From NCBI GenBank assembly GCA_036936605.1, contig JAUPFV010000001.1, positions 154,971,187 to 155,035,186 on the forward strand: a stretch of 64,000 nt of DNA, read 5' to 3'. The stretch comes from Limnanthes douglasii subsp. nivea. Lineage: Eukaryota > Streptophyta > Magnoliopsida > Brassicales > Limnanthaceae. Positions 1 through 12,729 of this stretch are shown here, piece after piece. Both the position numbers and the translations under genes were made by a program. Numbering within the stretch: position 1 is the first letter of the stretch; each line of letters starts with the position of its first letter. The notes beneath the pieces were generated by a model, which saw only the letters and a list, made by a program, of their open reading frames with translations, made no database searches and was not told the origin of the DNA.

Positions 1-558
1 ATTTCAAACCGAGTTAGAAATCAGATTGGGTTTGGTCAATTCCAACCACTTTGTGAACGTAAGTATTTTATTACATTGTTGGTTCGTTTAAAATTGTAAA
101 CATCCCACCGATTATGTCATAATAATGTTTTATTGTGTTTTTGTTTTGTATCTTTCCATTGCGACTGATACCCCATGTGAAAGAATACATCCTTGTTTCA
201 TAAAATTACATTCAGCAAGTACAAAAGGTTGGCCATTACTGATTCATTCTCATTGCAAGAGATACAAAGAAATTATAAATCATAATATTTAAGTAACTGA
301 TTTAGCCAGTTTCTTTTAAAAAATTTGTCATTGTAACCAAGTTTTTAGCATGGAAAATTGTAATCTATGTACAATTTTCCACGCTAAAAACTTGGATGCT
401 TTGAATATTATGATAACTGTAATTTTAAAACAATAACATTAACGACTTCATTAGTTTACATAATTTAGGATATTACATAACACGAAATACAAATGCAACC
501 AACAAAAATAGATAGCTAGTTTATACAGTGGACATAGTAGACGTTTAAGGCGTGTTCA
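1..558. other. Non-coding AT-rich flank
   Basis: No credible coding region is visible on either strand apart from the hairpin at 337-395. It may be the outer part of the decayed gypsy element to the right, but no LTR boundary could be fixed. Confidence 0.3.
337..395. repeat. Short near-perfect inverted repeat (hairpin)
   Basis: Two 26-bp arms (337-362 and 370-395) are reverse complements except at one position, separated by a 7-nt loop. The left arm begins CCAAGTTTTTAGC. The single mismatch would be a G-U pair in one RNA orientation. It could be a foldback remnant, a small-RNA precursor or a MITE core. No surrounding gene was recognised. Confidence 0.75.
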
Positions 559-1002
559 TGGTGACCGATAATTCCATCCACGCTTAGAATGTTTCTCAAA
601 AGGATATTCTTCATCCTTGCTAGTTTCATCAGAAATTGGGTAAGTGGCGATGGAGTTGGCTATCATGTCTACTTTATCCTGTAGTTCTTGCATCACATGT
701 TCGAGAATATATTTCGTACTAGTACTTTAAAACCACATATTGAAGTTATCGTTGGTTTCATATTGGATTTCATAAGGGACTCGCGCAATCGATATACTTG
801 TCATAATGTTCAAATACTCCAATATGGCGGCTACTTCTGCACGTCCGCGTGGTCGAAGCATCAAACACGAAGAATACGTTGTTTCCCAACCGTACATGAA
901 GTACATTCCACATATAACATCGTCTGTAAGACCTGACGTCTCTTGCGACATTGTGCATTTCAACAATTTAAAACTTTTTAGCAAGTACGCATCTTTGTGC
1001 AC
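559..1002 (-). pseudogene. Unrecognised reading frame with one internal stop
   Basis: On the minus strand a single frame runs from an ATG at 1002 down to a stop near 559, interrupted only by a TAA at about 727-729. The downstream half continues in the same frame without a shift and reads like real protein, ending in a charged acidic/basic tail. I do not recognise the family. It may be a fragment of a transposon ORF or of a host gene. The overlapping plus-strand frames in this stretch look like shadows. Whether it was ever expressed cannot be judged. Confidence 0.35.
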
Positions 1003-1232
1003 ATTCTAATTTGCGTCACCCATGGTACTGTTTTATGTATTTTACACGGTGGTGATTCTTTCATATCTAGACGGTGATTCTACGGGAATGTGACAATAAA
1101 AGTCGCGGAAATTTCAAAAAAAATGACGGGGAACCAATATCATTTGGCGAGAAATTTTAACTTGGTGGGAAGCCTTAAATTTTATTTTATATGGTCCCAA
1201 CCATCGAGGGTGAATTTTTCAAGTGGAAGTCT

Positions 1233-1455
1233 GGAATTTTCTACCCGGCCAGGGGTAACCATAAATAATGAAACCATTTCTATTTTGTGTTTGTGTGTCT
1301 CCTCTGCGAGGGATAATTTCCAAACCGATGATGGTGAATTTTACACCCGCCGGTGAGAAACTCTCTCGTCGGTGTGGAATTTTCCACCCTGGGGGGTATA
1401 ACCATAGATATTGCAACCATGTGGCCTTTGTTTTTGTGTGTCTCCTCGACAGGGA
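1233..1455. repeat. Imperfect direct repeat, about 145-bp spacing
   Basis: A segment of about 80 bp at 1233-1312, starting GGAATTTTCTACCC, recurs at 1377-1455 with roughly 75-80% identity by eye. Both copies contain an ATAACCATA-like block and a GTGTGTCTCCTC block. This is an old tandem duplication in non-coding DNA. Confidence 0.6.
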
Positions 1456-1639
1456 AGAATTAGTTTACTCTTCGTTTGTATCGGAGTGGTACCTTGAGTA
1501 CCCTTGCCTATTCACACAATTTTGTAATAGTTGGATTGTGACCGATACTGGAGATTACTATGTCGAAATACGGAGATGTCACTATTACCTCTACCGGATA
1601 TTTGGCCATTATTGATTGAGTAAGTCAATACTACTTGAA

Positions 1640-3400
1640 AGAATGTATGGGGCAAATCCAGCCAGTGTTAGGTTGGAACTTCCCACAATGAGGGTTTTTA
1701 AGGATTGTAAAGAGGTACTTAAAGTTAAGGGTACAAATAAAATAACTTGTCAAGATATAGATGTTGTGTAGTCTAAACCAAAAATAAAGAAGAGGGTGGC
1801 TTGGGTGGTTGAAGATCCATACTCTTCTGATACCACATGGACTGTAACTATATCTGACCAAATGGTCTCGAGTGATTGCATAATGGTGTCTCTTTTGAGT
1901 AACGATGATGAAGATACAAGATAGAGCAGTCCATCTACCGGTGGCTTTATTAGGAAAAAAAGAATATTAAGGAGTAACAGAGCTCATGTTGGCGGGCAGT
2001 ATGAGGGGGTCGATGGCCAGCCAAACACTAGTTTAGATAAGTTATACATGGTGGTAAGTGATACCCCTTGGCTATGCGTGGAAACCCATTGTTGACAAAA
2101 CACTGTATAGGTGGTGGATCAAGAAATACTTCTATTATTAAGGAACAAAGCCCTCTTCTTACTTCTACTAACCAAAGTCGTGATGTTTGAGACCCCATGC
2201 CCCTTGCAAAGGGAATCAAATAATGATTCATTGGTTCCTACTCATGTTGATGCAAGGTGACTAACGTAGGAAATATGGGCACATTCCATCTATTGGGCCC
2301 TCGTCCATAGATAAACCACCATGTCTGAATTGGGAGAGTGCCCTATTTTAATTATATGTTGAAGCCTTCCATGCTCTTTTTTTTTATCAAGTATAGTAGT
2401 GCGCCAAGCTGGCTTAATACAACAACATGTTTATAACAGACATTTTATAATGTCAATTGGAATTGGCAGTACATGTAAGCTTTCATACCAACACTTGAGT
2501 TATTGGCCAATTTCAATTACTTTTATTTTATTCATTTTATTTTTATTTTTGTTGTTGTATTTCGTAGAGTCATCATAATTTGATGGTGTTGGCCCATCAC
2601 AAGATAACCCCTGCTAATACCAAGGCTATATAAAACTTCAAGCCTGAACCTTTGATGTTTGGGTCTGGTAAATCCCTCAATATTAAGTTGGTGCGATACA
2701 AGCGGGTCTATGGTGCTTCCAAGTTGTGTTGTGATAAACTTATTAAGGAGAAGGTGGACATGGGTGATCGATTAACATCACTTACATCTGAAAGGGATGA
2801 TTTAAATAAAAATGATTGCAGCGCTGACGGAATATAATGAAATTTGCCAAGCAATCCATGGAATTGACTGTGCAAAATTTTTGATTTGTTATTAAGGTTG
2901 AATAATCTATCATCAGAAGTTGTAACGTTTGACTGGAGAATTCTACTCTCAAGGGAAATATTTCTCAGTTGACATTAGAGATGAACAAGTCCAAAAATGA
3001 GTAGGTCGATCGTGCTACTAAGGCATACGCTGATGAGGAGATGGATATAATAGGGTTGCTCAAAGTTATCTCGAGAATGTTCGAAAATATACCATTATAT
3101 AGATTTGAAAAAAAACTGATTTAACTTTAGGAAAGCTAAAAGGGTTAATTTAGAGGATGAACAACCATGGTAACAGGTGATGAAAATGAGAATGTTATTG
3201 AAAAGGTGGTTAAAAAGGTTCCCAAGATTGGCGAGAGGGTATGGTGCTAGTAGGGAGTCGGGAGACATATATGGTGTTTTGGTCGAGACTAAGGGACCCC
3301 CTGACATTGTTTAAAATGAGAACGACCTTGTGAATGAAAATGGAGATGAATTTTTTGTAAAGAATGGTTGTTTGGGATAATTGTATTTTATGTATTTTCT
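1640..3400 (+). pseudogene. Decayed antisense ORF of the left gypsy element
   Basis: Plus-strand frames here carry many stops but keep protein-like blocks: a charged stretch at 1640-1900 and a coiled-coil-like Lys/Glu/Leu-rich block at 2652-2837 followed by more such sequence to about 3100. The gypsy pol next door (4130-6750) is on the minus strand, so this lies at its 3' side in the opposite orientation. That is the arrangement seen in the better preserved element at 48-57 kb, which has an antisense ORF with a coiled-coil C-terminus. The assignment rests on position and composition, not on a clear domain match. Confidence 0.35.
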
Positions 3401-4129
3401 ATATTTTCTACATTTTGAACAATTAGTATTTTGGGCATGTATGTACTTTGGCGACTGATGCTCTATTGATGTTTTGTAATATGACATAGTTATTTCTCTA
3501 AAAATATGTGTTGGAGTGTGAATATTTTTGCACTTTGAGGGGATGGGAGAGTCTTGGTTCTTTGTTTAAGCAAAGTTCAGCTTGGTGTGTGGCCACTTAG
3601 GCTTAGCTTATAAGCTAGTTCGCATCTTTGGCTTTGATAAGATCATAATCGGTATGGCTTGTAGTGTGATTTTAAAGACTTGAAAGATGTATCAGATCGC
3701 TTAATTGAGCATTATTTCTCAGGATTAGTGTGGCCCATGGCGTAACCTTGTAGGCTTGGTTTATAAAACTATTTTTATTTTGTCGATGGTTTTAGCCGTT
3801 AGCCCATTATGGCCCATTGCGTAGCCAATTCGGCATGATTTATTTATGTCCATTCGTTTTCATATTTTTTGCGGGCCCCTCTCTTTTCCCTTCTTTCTTC
3901 TTATATTTTCTTATTTTTTGTTGAAATAAACTAAATATTGCTTACGGATATTTGCATTTCTTTTATTGCGGAACCTTACTATTTAAACAGAACAAAAAAA
4001 AATAATAAATATTTGGTAAACAGGGACTTCATTAGTATCTTTAGTTTACAATGTGCCTCATTCAAAAACCTTAAGCGCCACATAAAGGGAAAAAACAGTT
4101 CACATCCACTCTTGTACGCCTCGTGATGT
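3401..4129. other. Intervening non-coding sequence of the gypsy remnant
   Basis: No gene is visible. Two related GGCCCAT...GCGTA blocks occur near 3730 and 3805. This is probably 3' non-coding sequence of the minus-strand gypsy element. Confidence 0.3.
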
Positions 4130-5100
4130 CCTTTCGAAATTAATTGGTACGGAACATCCCAATCAAGGGAAAGGTTGCCCATATTTTTGTTTTGAGCTCG
4201 GTGGAGGATTTTCTTATAGATTAAGTCACTCATTTTGAAGCTTTGAGGTTTCAACTTGGAATTTAACTAGGTTCTCATCAAAATTTTGTAATTCTTAGAT
4301 CGAACCATTTCTTGGTCCCTTCCTTGATCAGGGCTACTGATTGTCCCTCTTGGTCTTTCATATCTTCCAAATAATTTGATATTAGATAGTTTGGAATTAT
4401 AATCTCTACGGGTACAATGACTTCCATTCCATATACTAAAGAAAATGGTGTATTCTCAGTTTCTGATCGGGGCGTAGTTTGATATGCCCATAGTACCATA
4501 TCGAGTTTTTCGGGACATTCTCCTTTGATTTCTCTAGTTCTTTCTTTATCCCTAGCAAGATAGTTTGATTTGTGACTTTGACATGCTCGTTGGCTTGCGG
4601 GTAGTATGGTTTTGAGAAATTCTTGTTAATTTCATGCATTTGACATAAAGTTGTAATGATTACATTTTGGAATTGAGGCTCGTTGTCGGTTATAAGGATT
4701 CGTGAGATTCCAAATTGAGAAAGAATTTTATTTTGTATAAAATCACAAATCTCTTGGGCCCTTGTTTTGGATAGAGCCTTAGCCTCCACCTATATATTAA
4801 AGTAGTTTATCACCATTATTAAAAATTATCATTTACTTGTGACCATTGGGAGGGGCACAACTAAGTCTATCCTATATTTGTCAAAAAGGCATGGTGCATG
4901 TATGATGCTCATTGGCTCACATGGTAAGTGTCGCATATTTGGGAACTATTGGCAGGGATGGTTGTTTTGCCCGAGAGCTTGCGCATCCACCGTCAATCTT
5001 GGCAAATAATATCCTGCTAACAGAAATCTTTTAATTAGACTTCTGTATCTGCAGTGGAAACTGACCTCTCCCTTATGCATATCGGTGAAGATTATTTTTT
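4130..5100 (-). pseudogene. Gypsy integrase remnant
   Basis: The frame at 4436-4789 carries the integrase core pattern: a Glu-Ala-Lys-Ala-Leu start, an ITDNEPQF block holding the second catalytic Asp, and NKNFSKPYYPQAN like the usual post-Asp block. The frame at 4278-4499 continues with a LWAYQTTPRSETENTPFSLV block typical of the gypsy integrase C-terminal half. Sequence at 4130-4210 resembles the C-terminal LSxxWxxPYxL element. Upstream, at 4800-5000, degraded zinc-binding sequence can be traced. At least two frameshifts and several stops make it non-functional. Confidence 0.75.
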
Positions 5101-5399
5101 TCTCCTATTTGTTGATGCAGTGCAGTAGTGAGTTATCCTTCTCTTCTTGAATCCTACTATCGTATGGTCCCTAGCATTCATGAATTCGTTGATGAAGTCA
5201 GCAACCAAATGTCCTTTTATTGTTGTTCGCGGTTTGTAGATGATTTTGTATGCTCTCAGCTCGACTAAACACCTGCTTAGTCACCCCGATATATTTGGTT
5301 GGCTCTGCAGGTTAAGATACCTGGTCTCCGCATCACTAGGCATTTTCTAAGACACTAGTGTTTCAAAGATTCCCACGAGCATTTCAAGTTTTCGTTTCT

Positions 5400-5760
5400 T
5401 GGATTCACTTTTAACGATCATGTCATCATTGTAAGCCTTCATCTTTTGACCGAGCTCATTCTCGAATATCTTGCTGACTAGCCTTTGGTATGTTGCATGT
5501 GCAATTTTTAATCCAAATGGCATGACTTTCTAACAGTAGAGGCCATTCTCTATTTGGAATGTAGTGTGAACCTCGTCCACGAGGTTTATCGGTATTTGGT
5601 TGTGTTTGGAATAGGAATCCATGAATGATAACAGCTTTTTTCCCGACACGGTATTGACCAATTGATCAATCCTCGGGAGAAGGAATGCGCATTTGGCGCA
5701 CGCCCGATTGAGGTCGATGAATTCGACAAACATACGCTACTACCCGCTCTTCTTTTTTAC
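5400..5760 (-). pseudogene. Gypsy reverse transcriptase remnant
   Basis: The frame at 5530-5733 matches the RT palm: an FIDLNRAC block, a PRIDQLV block and LLSFMDSYSKHNQI, ending ENGLYC. The downstream catalytic box is visible near 5410-5440 in another frame, with Asn in place of the residue before the double Asp. Just beyond, the sequence jumps to RNase H-type blocks, which indicates an internal deletion of several hundred bases. Confidence 0.75.
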
Positions 5761-6179
5761 TAGAATAGGTTTCGTTATCCAGTTGGGTATTGGGCCTGCC
5801 GAATATGCCTAAGTTTGACTAGCTTGTAAAATTCTTACAGGATTGCCTCCAATTTGTTTAGGATAATGTTTTTCACTTTTGTCGTAGTGTCCAAAATTTG
5901 TTGTCAATGGCTAATGAATGACATATAATATTTGGATCAATACCAGTAAGTTTTCAGCATTCCTTGCGAACACGTCCTCAATTTTCTGCAACAGTGTTAT
6001 TAAAGTCTTTAAACAGCGAGTTGAGCTTGTTACTTACTCGAACGATCTTGCCTTCTTCCAATGTTAAGCAGGTTTCTTCTCCTAGGAGATCCTCTTCCCT
6101 TTCATCCTTTATGTGATAATCTATTTCTAAGATGGTGAGTTTGGTTTGTCATTGACGATCCCCGCCCCGGAGCTCGTTA

Positions 6180-6400
6180 ATTGCTATTGGTCCACTTTAG
6201 TAGGATCGAGTGTTATGGCATAGAATTTTCTTGTGGTTCCTTGATTTCCCTTGATTATTCCTACGAGATTGCTGACGGGGTATTTGACGCACTATCTGAA
6301 TGAACATAAAGTGGCTTCGAGCTTATAGAGCCAAGGTTGTCCTATTATTGCATGGTATAAGCTTGGGGCCTCAATGATCATAAATAAGATTTGAACCACA
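6180..6400 (-). pseudogene. Gypsy protease/RT linker remnant
   Basis: On the minus strand this encodes a block reading APSLYHAIIGQPWL, the hallmark sequence just after the gypsy aspartic protease (usually PSxYNAILGRPWL), followed by a Cys-Val-Lys-Tyr-Pro block. Stops interrupt the frame on both sides. It fixes the direction of the element as right to left. Confidence 0.65.
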
Positions 6401-6531
6401 TTCTTTGTGTTTCCATTCCTACTGTGACTGATAGTTCGATAACGGGGCAAGCTTGGGTCTTGAACAATCATAAATAAGATCTAAACCACATTTTTTGTGT
6501 TTTCATTCCCTACTGTGACTGAGAGTTCGAT
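6361..6531. repeat. 90-bp tandem duplication inside gypsy remnant
   Basis: The 80-bp segment at 6361-6440, starting GCTTGGGGCC, recurs at 6451-6531 with about 85-90% identity by eye. The duplication lies in the degraded protease region. Confidence 0.75.
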
Positions 6532-6750
6532 TTATCCAACACATTTAGTGGATTTCCTCGTAAATGAAAAGTTACATGTATGTTTCCTTAAACGGAGGTA
6601 CCCCAACCATCTACTTAATGTTTGCCTTGAATGAAATTGGCTAAGCTATCGTTGTCCACTAGTACTCTAGTATATTTTCCCTTAAGACGTTGGCATTAAT
6701 TGTAAGGGCGTCTTCGTATGGGTAATAATATCCTTGAAATTATCAACATG

Positions 6751-7229
6751 CACCATGCCTGGTTGGTGACCGGCTCCAGGTAGTTGTGGTACGAAACATT
6801 ACCCACCAAGTGGAAATCCAGATCCTTCTTGTTTCATTTTTTGTCATGCGGCGTCGGTCCCCGAGAGAGTGTCTTCCTCAAAGATGGTGCTTAACCACTG
6901 TTGTTTTTCCTTTGATATGCTCGATGGCTCACTGGTTGGGCCCTCAACATTCTCGTCCTCCAACACAATGTTCTCTCTTTAATTAATGAGAATAAGATCG
7001 ACGCTATTGATCAACCTCTCGATCTTTTTTTTTAATGGCATCCGTCGGTTGGATGACCATGGTCATTATGATACGCGCAAAATTAGCGAGAAGACCTCTT
7101 ATATGGGGCTACAAACATTCTTTTAGGAGCATGGTACTTAGCCCCTCCTTTGGTTTTTTCGTTAATAATAGTTATGTTCTCCATGAGAGCTGTACAATTC
7201 CTGGAAGAGTTATCATAATATGAAAGGTG
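6751..7229. other. Boundary region between gypsy and copia remnants
   Basis: Only short shadow frames are present. The left part may be upstream gag/protease sequence of the reverse gypsy element. No LTR ends could be defined. Confidence 0.3.
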
Positions 7230-8039
7230 TGATCTACTTACTTGGGATTTGGACGAATCTATTCAGGGTGAAAAATATTTTGAGCGGAAGCTATCAGTAT
7301 GACATATTACTTGGTGAATTAGTCTTCATCAATTACTATTGATTGTAAGCCTCATTTTTAGATTTGGTATGGATCATCGGCTACAAAAAAACTGAGGGTG
7401 TTTATGCTCATGCGAAAGATGGTAAAGTTGAGCCAAGGTCAAAGACGTGCATATTTTTAGGATATGCTAGTGGAGTTAAGGGATATATGTTATGATGTAC
7501 CACTCCATATTATCTAGGTATTCTCATTAGTATGGATTTAACTTTTAGTGAGTCTTCTTTGCTAGATAGTCAAACAAATGTAGTAGCAATGGTTAAATCA
7601 TGGTCAGTTGTGAGTAAACAAATGAAACTTGAAGTATAATCGGTTTTTAGTAAAGTAAATATATCGAATAGTTTTAAGGTGGATCGAGAACCAAGAGGTG
7701 AAGCATCAGCATCGAATAATAGTGATGATAATGTGCCCAAACCATAATATAAACCTTATAACATAATAGTGGGCATAATAAGATAAATTACACCACCAAA
7801 AAAGTATGCATACCTAATTGTATATGCCCTGTCAGTTGTGGAAGAAGTTGAGACGCATGAACCTAATAGCTATAGGAAAGCTATAATGAGTTCAGAAGCA
7901 TATCAGATCTGTGCTATGAGAAAAAGATTTAATCTCTTTATAAGAATCATAAATGGAAGCTTGTTGATTTACCTAAATGACATAGGGTAGTTAAAATGAG
8001 CATTCAAGAAAAATAAAGATAACCTAGGGGTTGATACAC

Positions 8040-8640
8040 CTCGATTCAAGAGAAAATTGTTCGTTAAGGGTTTTACTTAAAAGAAAGGAATCAACTTCAG
8101 TAAAGTGTTTTATAAATTAGTGAAACTTAATTTGATACGAGTTTTGTTAGCCATAGAATTTTTCCAAGACTTAGAGTTTTAGAAATTTGATGTAAAGATT
8201 GCATTTCTACATGGTGAATTATAATAATTAATCTACAAGAGATAACCATATGGATTTATAAACCTAAAATTGAGAATAAGGTTTATTTGTTGAAAAAGTC
8301 ACTCTATCATTTGAAACAGTCACCTAGGAAATAGTAGAAACGATTTAATACATTTTTTGTCAACACGGTTCACTACCTATGAAAGTTGTGTGTATCATCA
8401 AAAATTATTACATGATTCTTATATTTACTTCTTGTTGTGTATGGATGATATGATTTTTTATTATTGTAACATGTCACTCATTTTGAAGATAAAGAAGCAG
8501 TTTAGTACCAAGTTTGAGATGAAGTATCTCGGTAGCAAAACAACGATTTTAGGGATGAAAATTACTAGAAAAAGAAGTGTAGGATCATTACACTTGTCTC
8601 AAAAAATCTTCATTGCAAATGGTCTACAATGATTCAACAT
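8040..8640 (+). pseudogene. Copia reverse transcriptase remnant
   Basis: Blocks in order: KKGINFSKVFYKLVKLN (RT start), KFDVKIAFLHGEL around the first catalytic Asp, and at 8357-8632 the sequence LLCMDDMIF, where Met replaces the usual Val before the double Asp, then the KYLGSKTTILGMKI and LHLSQKIFI blocks. The frame is broken between these blocks. Confidence 0.8.
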
Positions 8641-8689
8641 GTTTGATGATAATTTTTAGTTGGAAGAAATGTTGAAGGTTCCATACTCA

Positions 8690-9360
8690 ACTCAAGTGCA
8701 GTTCGGCGTATCATGTATGTTATGATGTGCACACGAACTGATATTTCACATAGGATTAATGTGTTCAACATGTACATGGGATATCCTAAGCATACTGGTA
8801 GGTAGTAAAATAGATATTTCGATATTTTAAGAATACTGAAAATATTATCTTGACCTTCAATTTGAATGTTCTTGGTTGATCGTTGAACGATATTGTAACA
8901 TCAGTGGCTGATTTTGTTGATTCTAATTTTACAAGAGATATGGATAAAAGATGATATTTGACAGTATATGTTTTTACTCTAGGTGGGAGTGCAATGAGTT
9001 GGAAACCACTGTTACAATATATTGTAGTTTTTTCTACAATAGAGATCGAATATATTGTTGTAACAAAAGTAATTATGGAATAAATATGGCTCCAAGGTTT
9101 GATTGCAGATTTGGGACTGAATATGACTATTACAAAAGTATTTTCTAACAGTAAAAACATAATATACCTTACATGGAACCAGATATACCACGAGCATGCA
9201 AAGCATTAAGATCTCATCTATCATTTTATTCATGTTATTATATCAAATGGAATTATTTTTGTGAAAAAATATCTACACATGACAATCCAACGGATATAAT
9301 GACCAAAGCGGTATCAGTTCAAAAGTTCAGGGAGTGCATAAACTAGATTGGTGTTTGTAA
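8690..9360 (+). pseudogene. Copia RNase H remnant
   Basis: Frame-shifted blocks near 8690-8790 correspond to the copia 'ArgProAspIle' region. At 9290-9360 the C-terminal block STHDNPTDIMTKAVSVQKF is well preserved and ends at a stop, as in intact copia polyproteins. This anchors the 3' end of pol. Confidence 0.75.
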
Positions 9361-9370
9361 CATCAAGTGA

Positions 9371-9900
9371 ATGCCTTAAAGGCGTTTAGTGAGCTAGATG
9401 AAGAAAAAATTATTTGTTGATAGTGAAGAAATAATAACTTCCTTAAGGAAAGATTTTTTTGCAAATGATTTGAATAGTCTTGAGGCTTTAATGATTGGTC
9501 ATATAAGAATTCACAGTGTATATTGTGATTCTTGTGTTTACAATGTGTCTTGTGTTCACAATATACCTTCTTGTATCACTAGTGATTCTTGTGTATATGA
9601 ATATAACTATCATGTTTATAGTTGTTACTAGTCGGGATATCGATCGCATTAGGTCCTTTATCTAGAAATCCATGACATGATGTATATGTATTTCATATAA
9701 ATAGACTATTAGGATTATAAAAAATATAACATTAAAATATGTAACTTTCTTCTATCATAGTGAAATATTTTTCTCTGGAGACGCCTTTATATGTAGACAT
9801 TGCTTTCAAACCATGTTAAATCTTGTTTTTACTTTTGATGTGTTTTATGATTGTTGCATCTTAATTTCTAACATATACTATTGATACAAGAGAAACTTTA
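9371..9900 (+). repeat. Possible 3' LTR of the copia remnant
   Basis: Sequence directly after the RNase H stop has LTR-like character: a CATATAAATAG box near 9685 and a TTTTCTCTGGAGACGCC block near 9770, a kind of sequence common near the end of plant copia R/U5 regions. No matching 5' LTR is in the window, so the boundaries are guesses. Confidence 0.3.
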
Positions 9901-12729
9901 TATTATTCATAATTTTGATTTTTTTTACCTCACTCGGCTAATAGAATTTCGATGAGCATTGTTAGGGTTCTTTTATCTTTAAGTGCTCGACATGAGAACG
10001 ATGGAAGGTGCGATCACGTATGGAAAGATACTTGTGGATGTGTTTAAGCATAAAGGAGGTTGCATTATCTTATTTTTTTCAAAATTTTCATTTTACTTAA
10101 GAAATATAATTTCATAATATAGAGTTTACAATCATCATAATCTCTGCAAGTAACATTCTTTCAGCTCATCCGCATGTTGGATGTCAACGATAATGAATAT
10201 GTGGTTCTCTACTGCATGGATCTGTGATGCCCTTACTGAAATTGGCAGGAGATGTGGAAGTGGTTTTGAAGGTTTAAAAGAACTTTCTCTAAATGATACC
10301 TCACTTTCCCACAAATGACGCTAATTTTATGATGCAATTTAATGAAGTGTTTGGTTAGAGTGATACATGTCACAGAAAGATAGATAGCAGTGCCAAAGTG
10401 TCAAATATTTTAAGCAAAAAGTGATGTTGAATCTTGGTTGATTAATGGACAACAGTGATAAATGTATTGGAACAAATGTTGGAACGTGGTAGTAAGAGAA
10501 AGAAGAAATTGGTAGGTGAATGGAAACAATTCTCTAAGATAAAAATTATATTTGTTAATAATTGAAAGACCCTTAACACTAAAGCTTTGTATAGTATTTA
10601 TATGTTATGTCTTAGGTCACGAGACTTTATGGACTTTGGACATAAGATATAAGATATAAGAATTTTGGTAATCTGATACACAATTTTAAGTCTTATAGAA
10701 TATAACTTCGATGCTTAAAACCAACGCATGCCTATAATTTTCTACAAATTAAATTATATGTAAGACATATTTTATAGGCTCAAACCTAATATAGGAGGCC
10801 CATACAATTTATAATTTTATCAAACATCAAACATTTGAAAATAAAATTAAAAAAATATTTTGAAGGTGTACAAAATAGTCATGCATTTCATCTTATCATC
10901 CTTCATATACCACATCATCTGATTTTAAATTTCTCTATGTGGTGTTCAAAGTGTTTCTTGCCACTGTATTTGTTCATCTTTTTGTTGGTGAAATTCGGTG
11001 GTAAATATTTGTACAAGATTTTCAAAGTTAAATTAGATTCCTCTTTCAACAAGTCCTCATCATCATCCATGATAATGGTGACCCAATAATTGTTCATTTT
11101 TCTAAGGAAGAGATAACTTTGCTAGTGTTAGGGTTTTGACATTTCTAAACCTAATGTGCTGCAGTATCAATCTTCTAAAACACCATGTGCTACCCATAGG
11201 GTTATTATGCATAAAAGAGGTTTGGTTAAGCTAGATGATGACTCTTTGGGGGTTTGTTAAACCTTGTAAGCCTGAGCTAGTAGGTTATGCTAACTTCCAT
11301 CTATTGTGACGGGTCTGCGTGTATCTTTAGTTCAAGTTGAGATATATTTGTGCATAATTATGTTGAATTTGATGTCCGGGTGAAGTTATTTCGTAATAAT
11401 AAGATTGAACTCATAGCTCTCATGCTGATATCAATGTTGGATTCGTGATGGTGCACCATGAACTTGTTGATGGTCCGAATTATCCATAATATTATTGGGC
11501 TTGTTGATTGCTTGGTCGTAACCCTAGAGAGACTTGTTGTAGGTCATACTAAACTCTAGAAAACAAGGGACCCTACTAGTTGTTTGACTGGAATGTCTGA
11601 GAATCTTGTTGAATATTCAGATGATATGGCATAGGATATTTTTGGAAATTCAGCTAAAATATTGGAAGGGCTCGGTGGATATTTGGCTAGAATGCTGGAG
11701 GATCCTATTAGATATTAGGTTGGAACACCGGAGTAGTGTGTTCGTAATTTGGTTGGAGGAGTCTTGATCCTATTAGTGGAAGCTACAACCCATTCTCCTA
11801 GAGCGGAAGCTTGCTGGTCTTCAGACATGTCTTTGACCAAGCACGCATATGATGGGCTCATGTTCTCGGACTTCATTCTCTTTGCCTTCACCAACGTGTT
11901 TTGACAAAAATAATTATCATTCTCTTGCTTATATTTTTGCATCGGTGTTCCTCTGCGATCCAAGGTCTTTAATTCGAATCTTTCTTGTTGTTATAACATT
12001 TGGCTCATAAGGAAAAACAATTGCGTATGTTGGTGGTGGTGTTGTGACCTTATTTATCTTGAAGCTCATTGCATCATCGCCTTCCTCTTCCTCATTATCT
12101 TTCAAACAATTGATCCTCATCTCACTCGTAAGTCATGAATGGATAACATTGTCTGGAAAATCTTAAAATTGTTACTCTATTCCTTGCGCAGGTCTTGTGT
12201 CAGCAATTGGGAATCTGGGATCGGCGTTGTCGGATTTGGTAACCGAACACCCATGTTCTTTATTTTTATCTGTCCATTGACATATAGATCATGATATATG
12301 TTCGAGTTCGTTATCAGTTGTTCTTAAATCTGCTCGCCTTTTTAAAAAATTTAAAATATAATATACATGGTGATAATACTTCTCATAAACGACACCAATT
12401 TGATATGATAAATTCTGGTTTGGATGGATCAAAGTGCTAAATTTCTATAAAAAGATATAGATAATATAAAATTCATTAATAATTGGTTTGCATTTAAAAA
12501 AGTATACAAATTTGTACATAAGATGATGCGTATACAAATAAAATTAAAAAATAGTTTTTACATCATACCTTTAAAATAACACTCGATTAACGAATACAAA
12601 CATAAAAAAGTAAAATAAAACTAAAACAATAAAATTAATAAATTAATACTAGAACAATTTTTTTAAACTATATTTTTTTAATAAAATAAAAATAATGTTT
12701 AATCATAAAAATCTATAATTGTATGAACA
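9901..12729. other. Intergenic DNA without recognised genes
   Basis: Several short frames exist (10835-11089 on plus, 11715-11963 and 11929-12120 on minus). The two minus frames overlap in different phases and could be one broken coding region rich in acidic residues, but no family is recognisable. 12300-12730 is very AT-rich with no structure beyond A/T runs. Confidence 0.3.

Larger units (their letters stand above)
4130..6750 (-). mobile_element. Ty3/gypsy retrotransposon pol remnant (reverse strand)
   Basis: Reading the minus strand from right to left gives, in order: a protease-to-RT linker block (6180-6400), reverse transcriptase (5400-5760), remains of RT/RNase H compressed by deletion (5170-5460), and integrase (4130-5100). 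This is the gypsy pol order. Frames change repeatedly and stops are frequent, so it is an old dead copy. No LTR pair was found. The antisense ORF relic to the left suggests the same general lineage as the element at 48-57 kb, a Tat-like gypsy by inference. Confidence 0.8.
7230..9370 (+). mobile_element. Ty1/copia retrotransposon remnant
   Basis: In plus-strand order there are: a copia integrase C-terminal block near 7390-7490 (Ala-His-Ala-x-Asp-Gly-Lys-Val-Glu-Pro, then FLGYASGVKGY), reverse transcriptase (8040-8640) and an RNase H end (8690-9360). Stops and frameshifts are numerous. The 5' part (gag, protease, catalytic integrase) was not found, so it is truncated or diverged. By eye it is a different and much older copy than the copia element at 58.7-63.6 kb. 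Confidence 0.8.

Noticed and set aside
2028..2231. Minus-strand ORF of 67 codons
   Set aside because: It overlaps the plus-strand gypsy antisense relic and shows no motif; likely a shadow.
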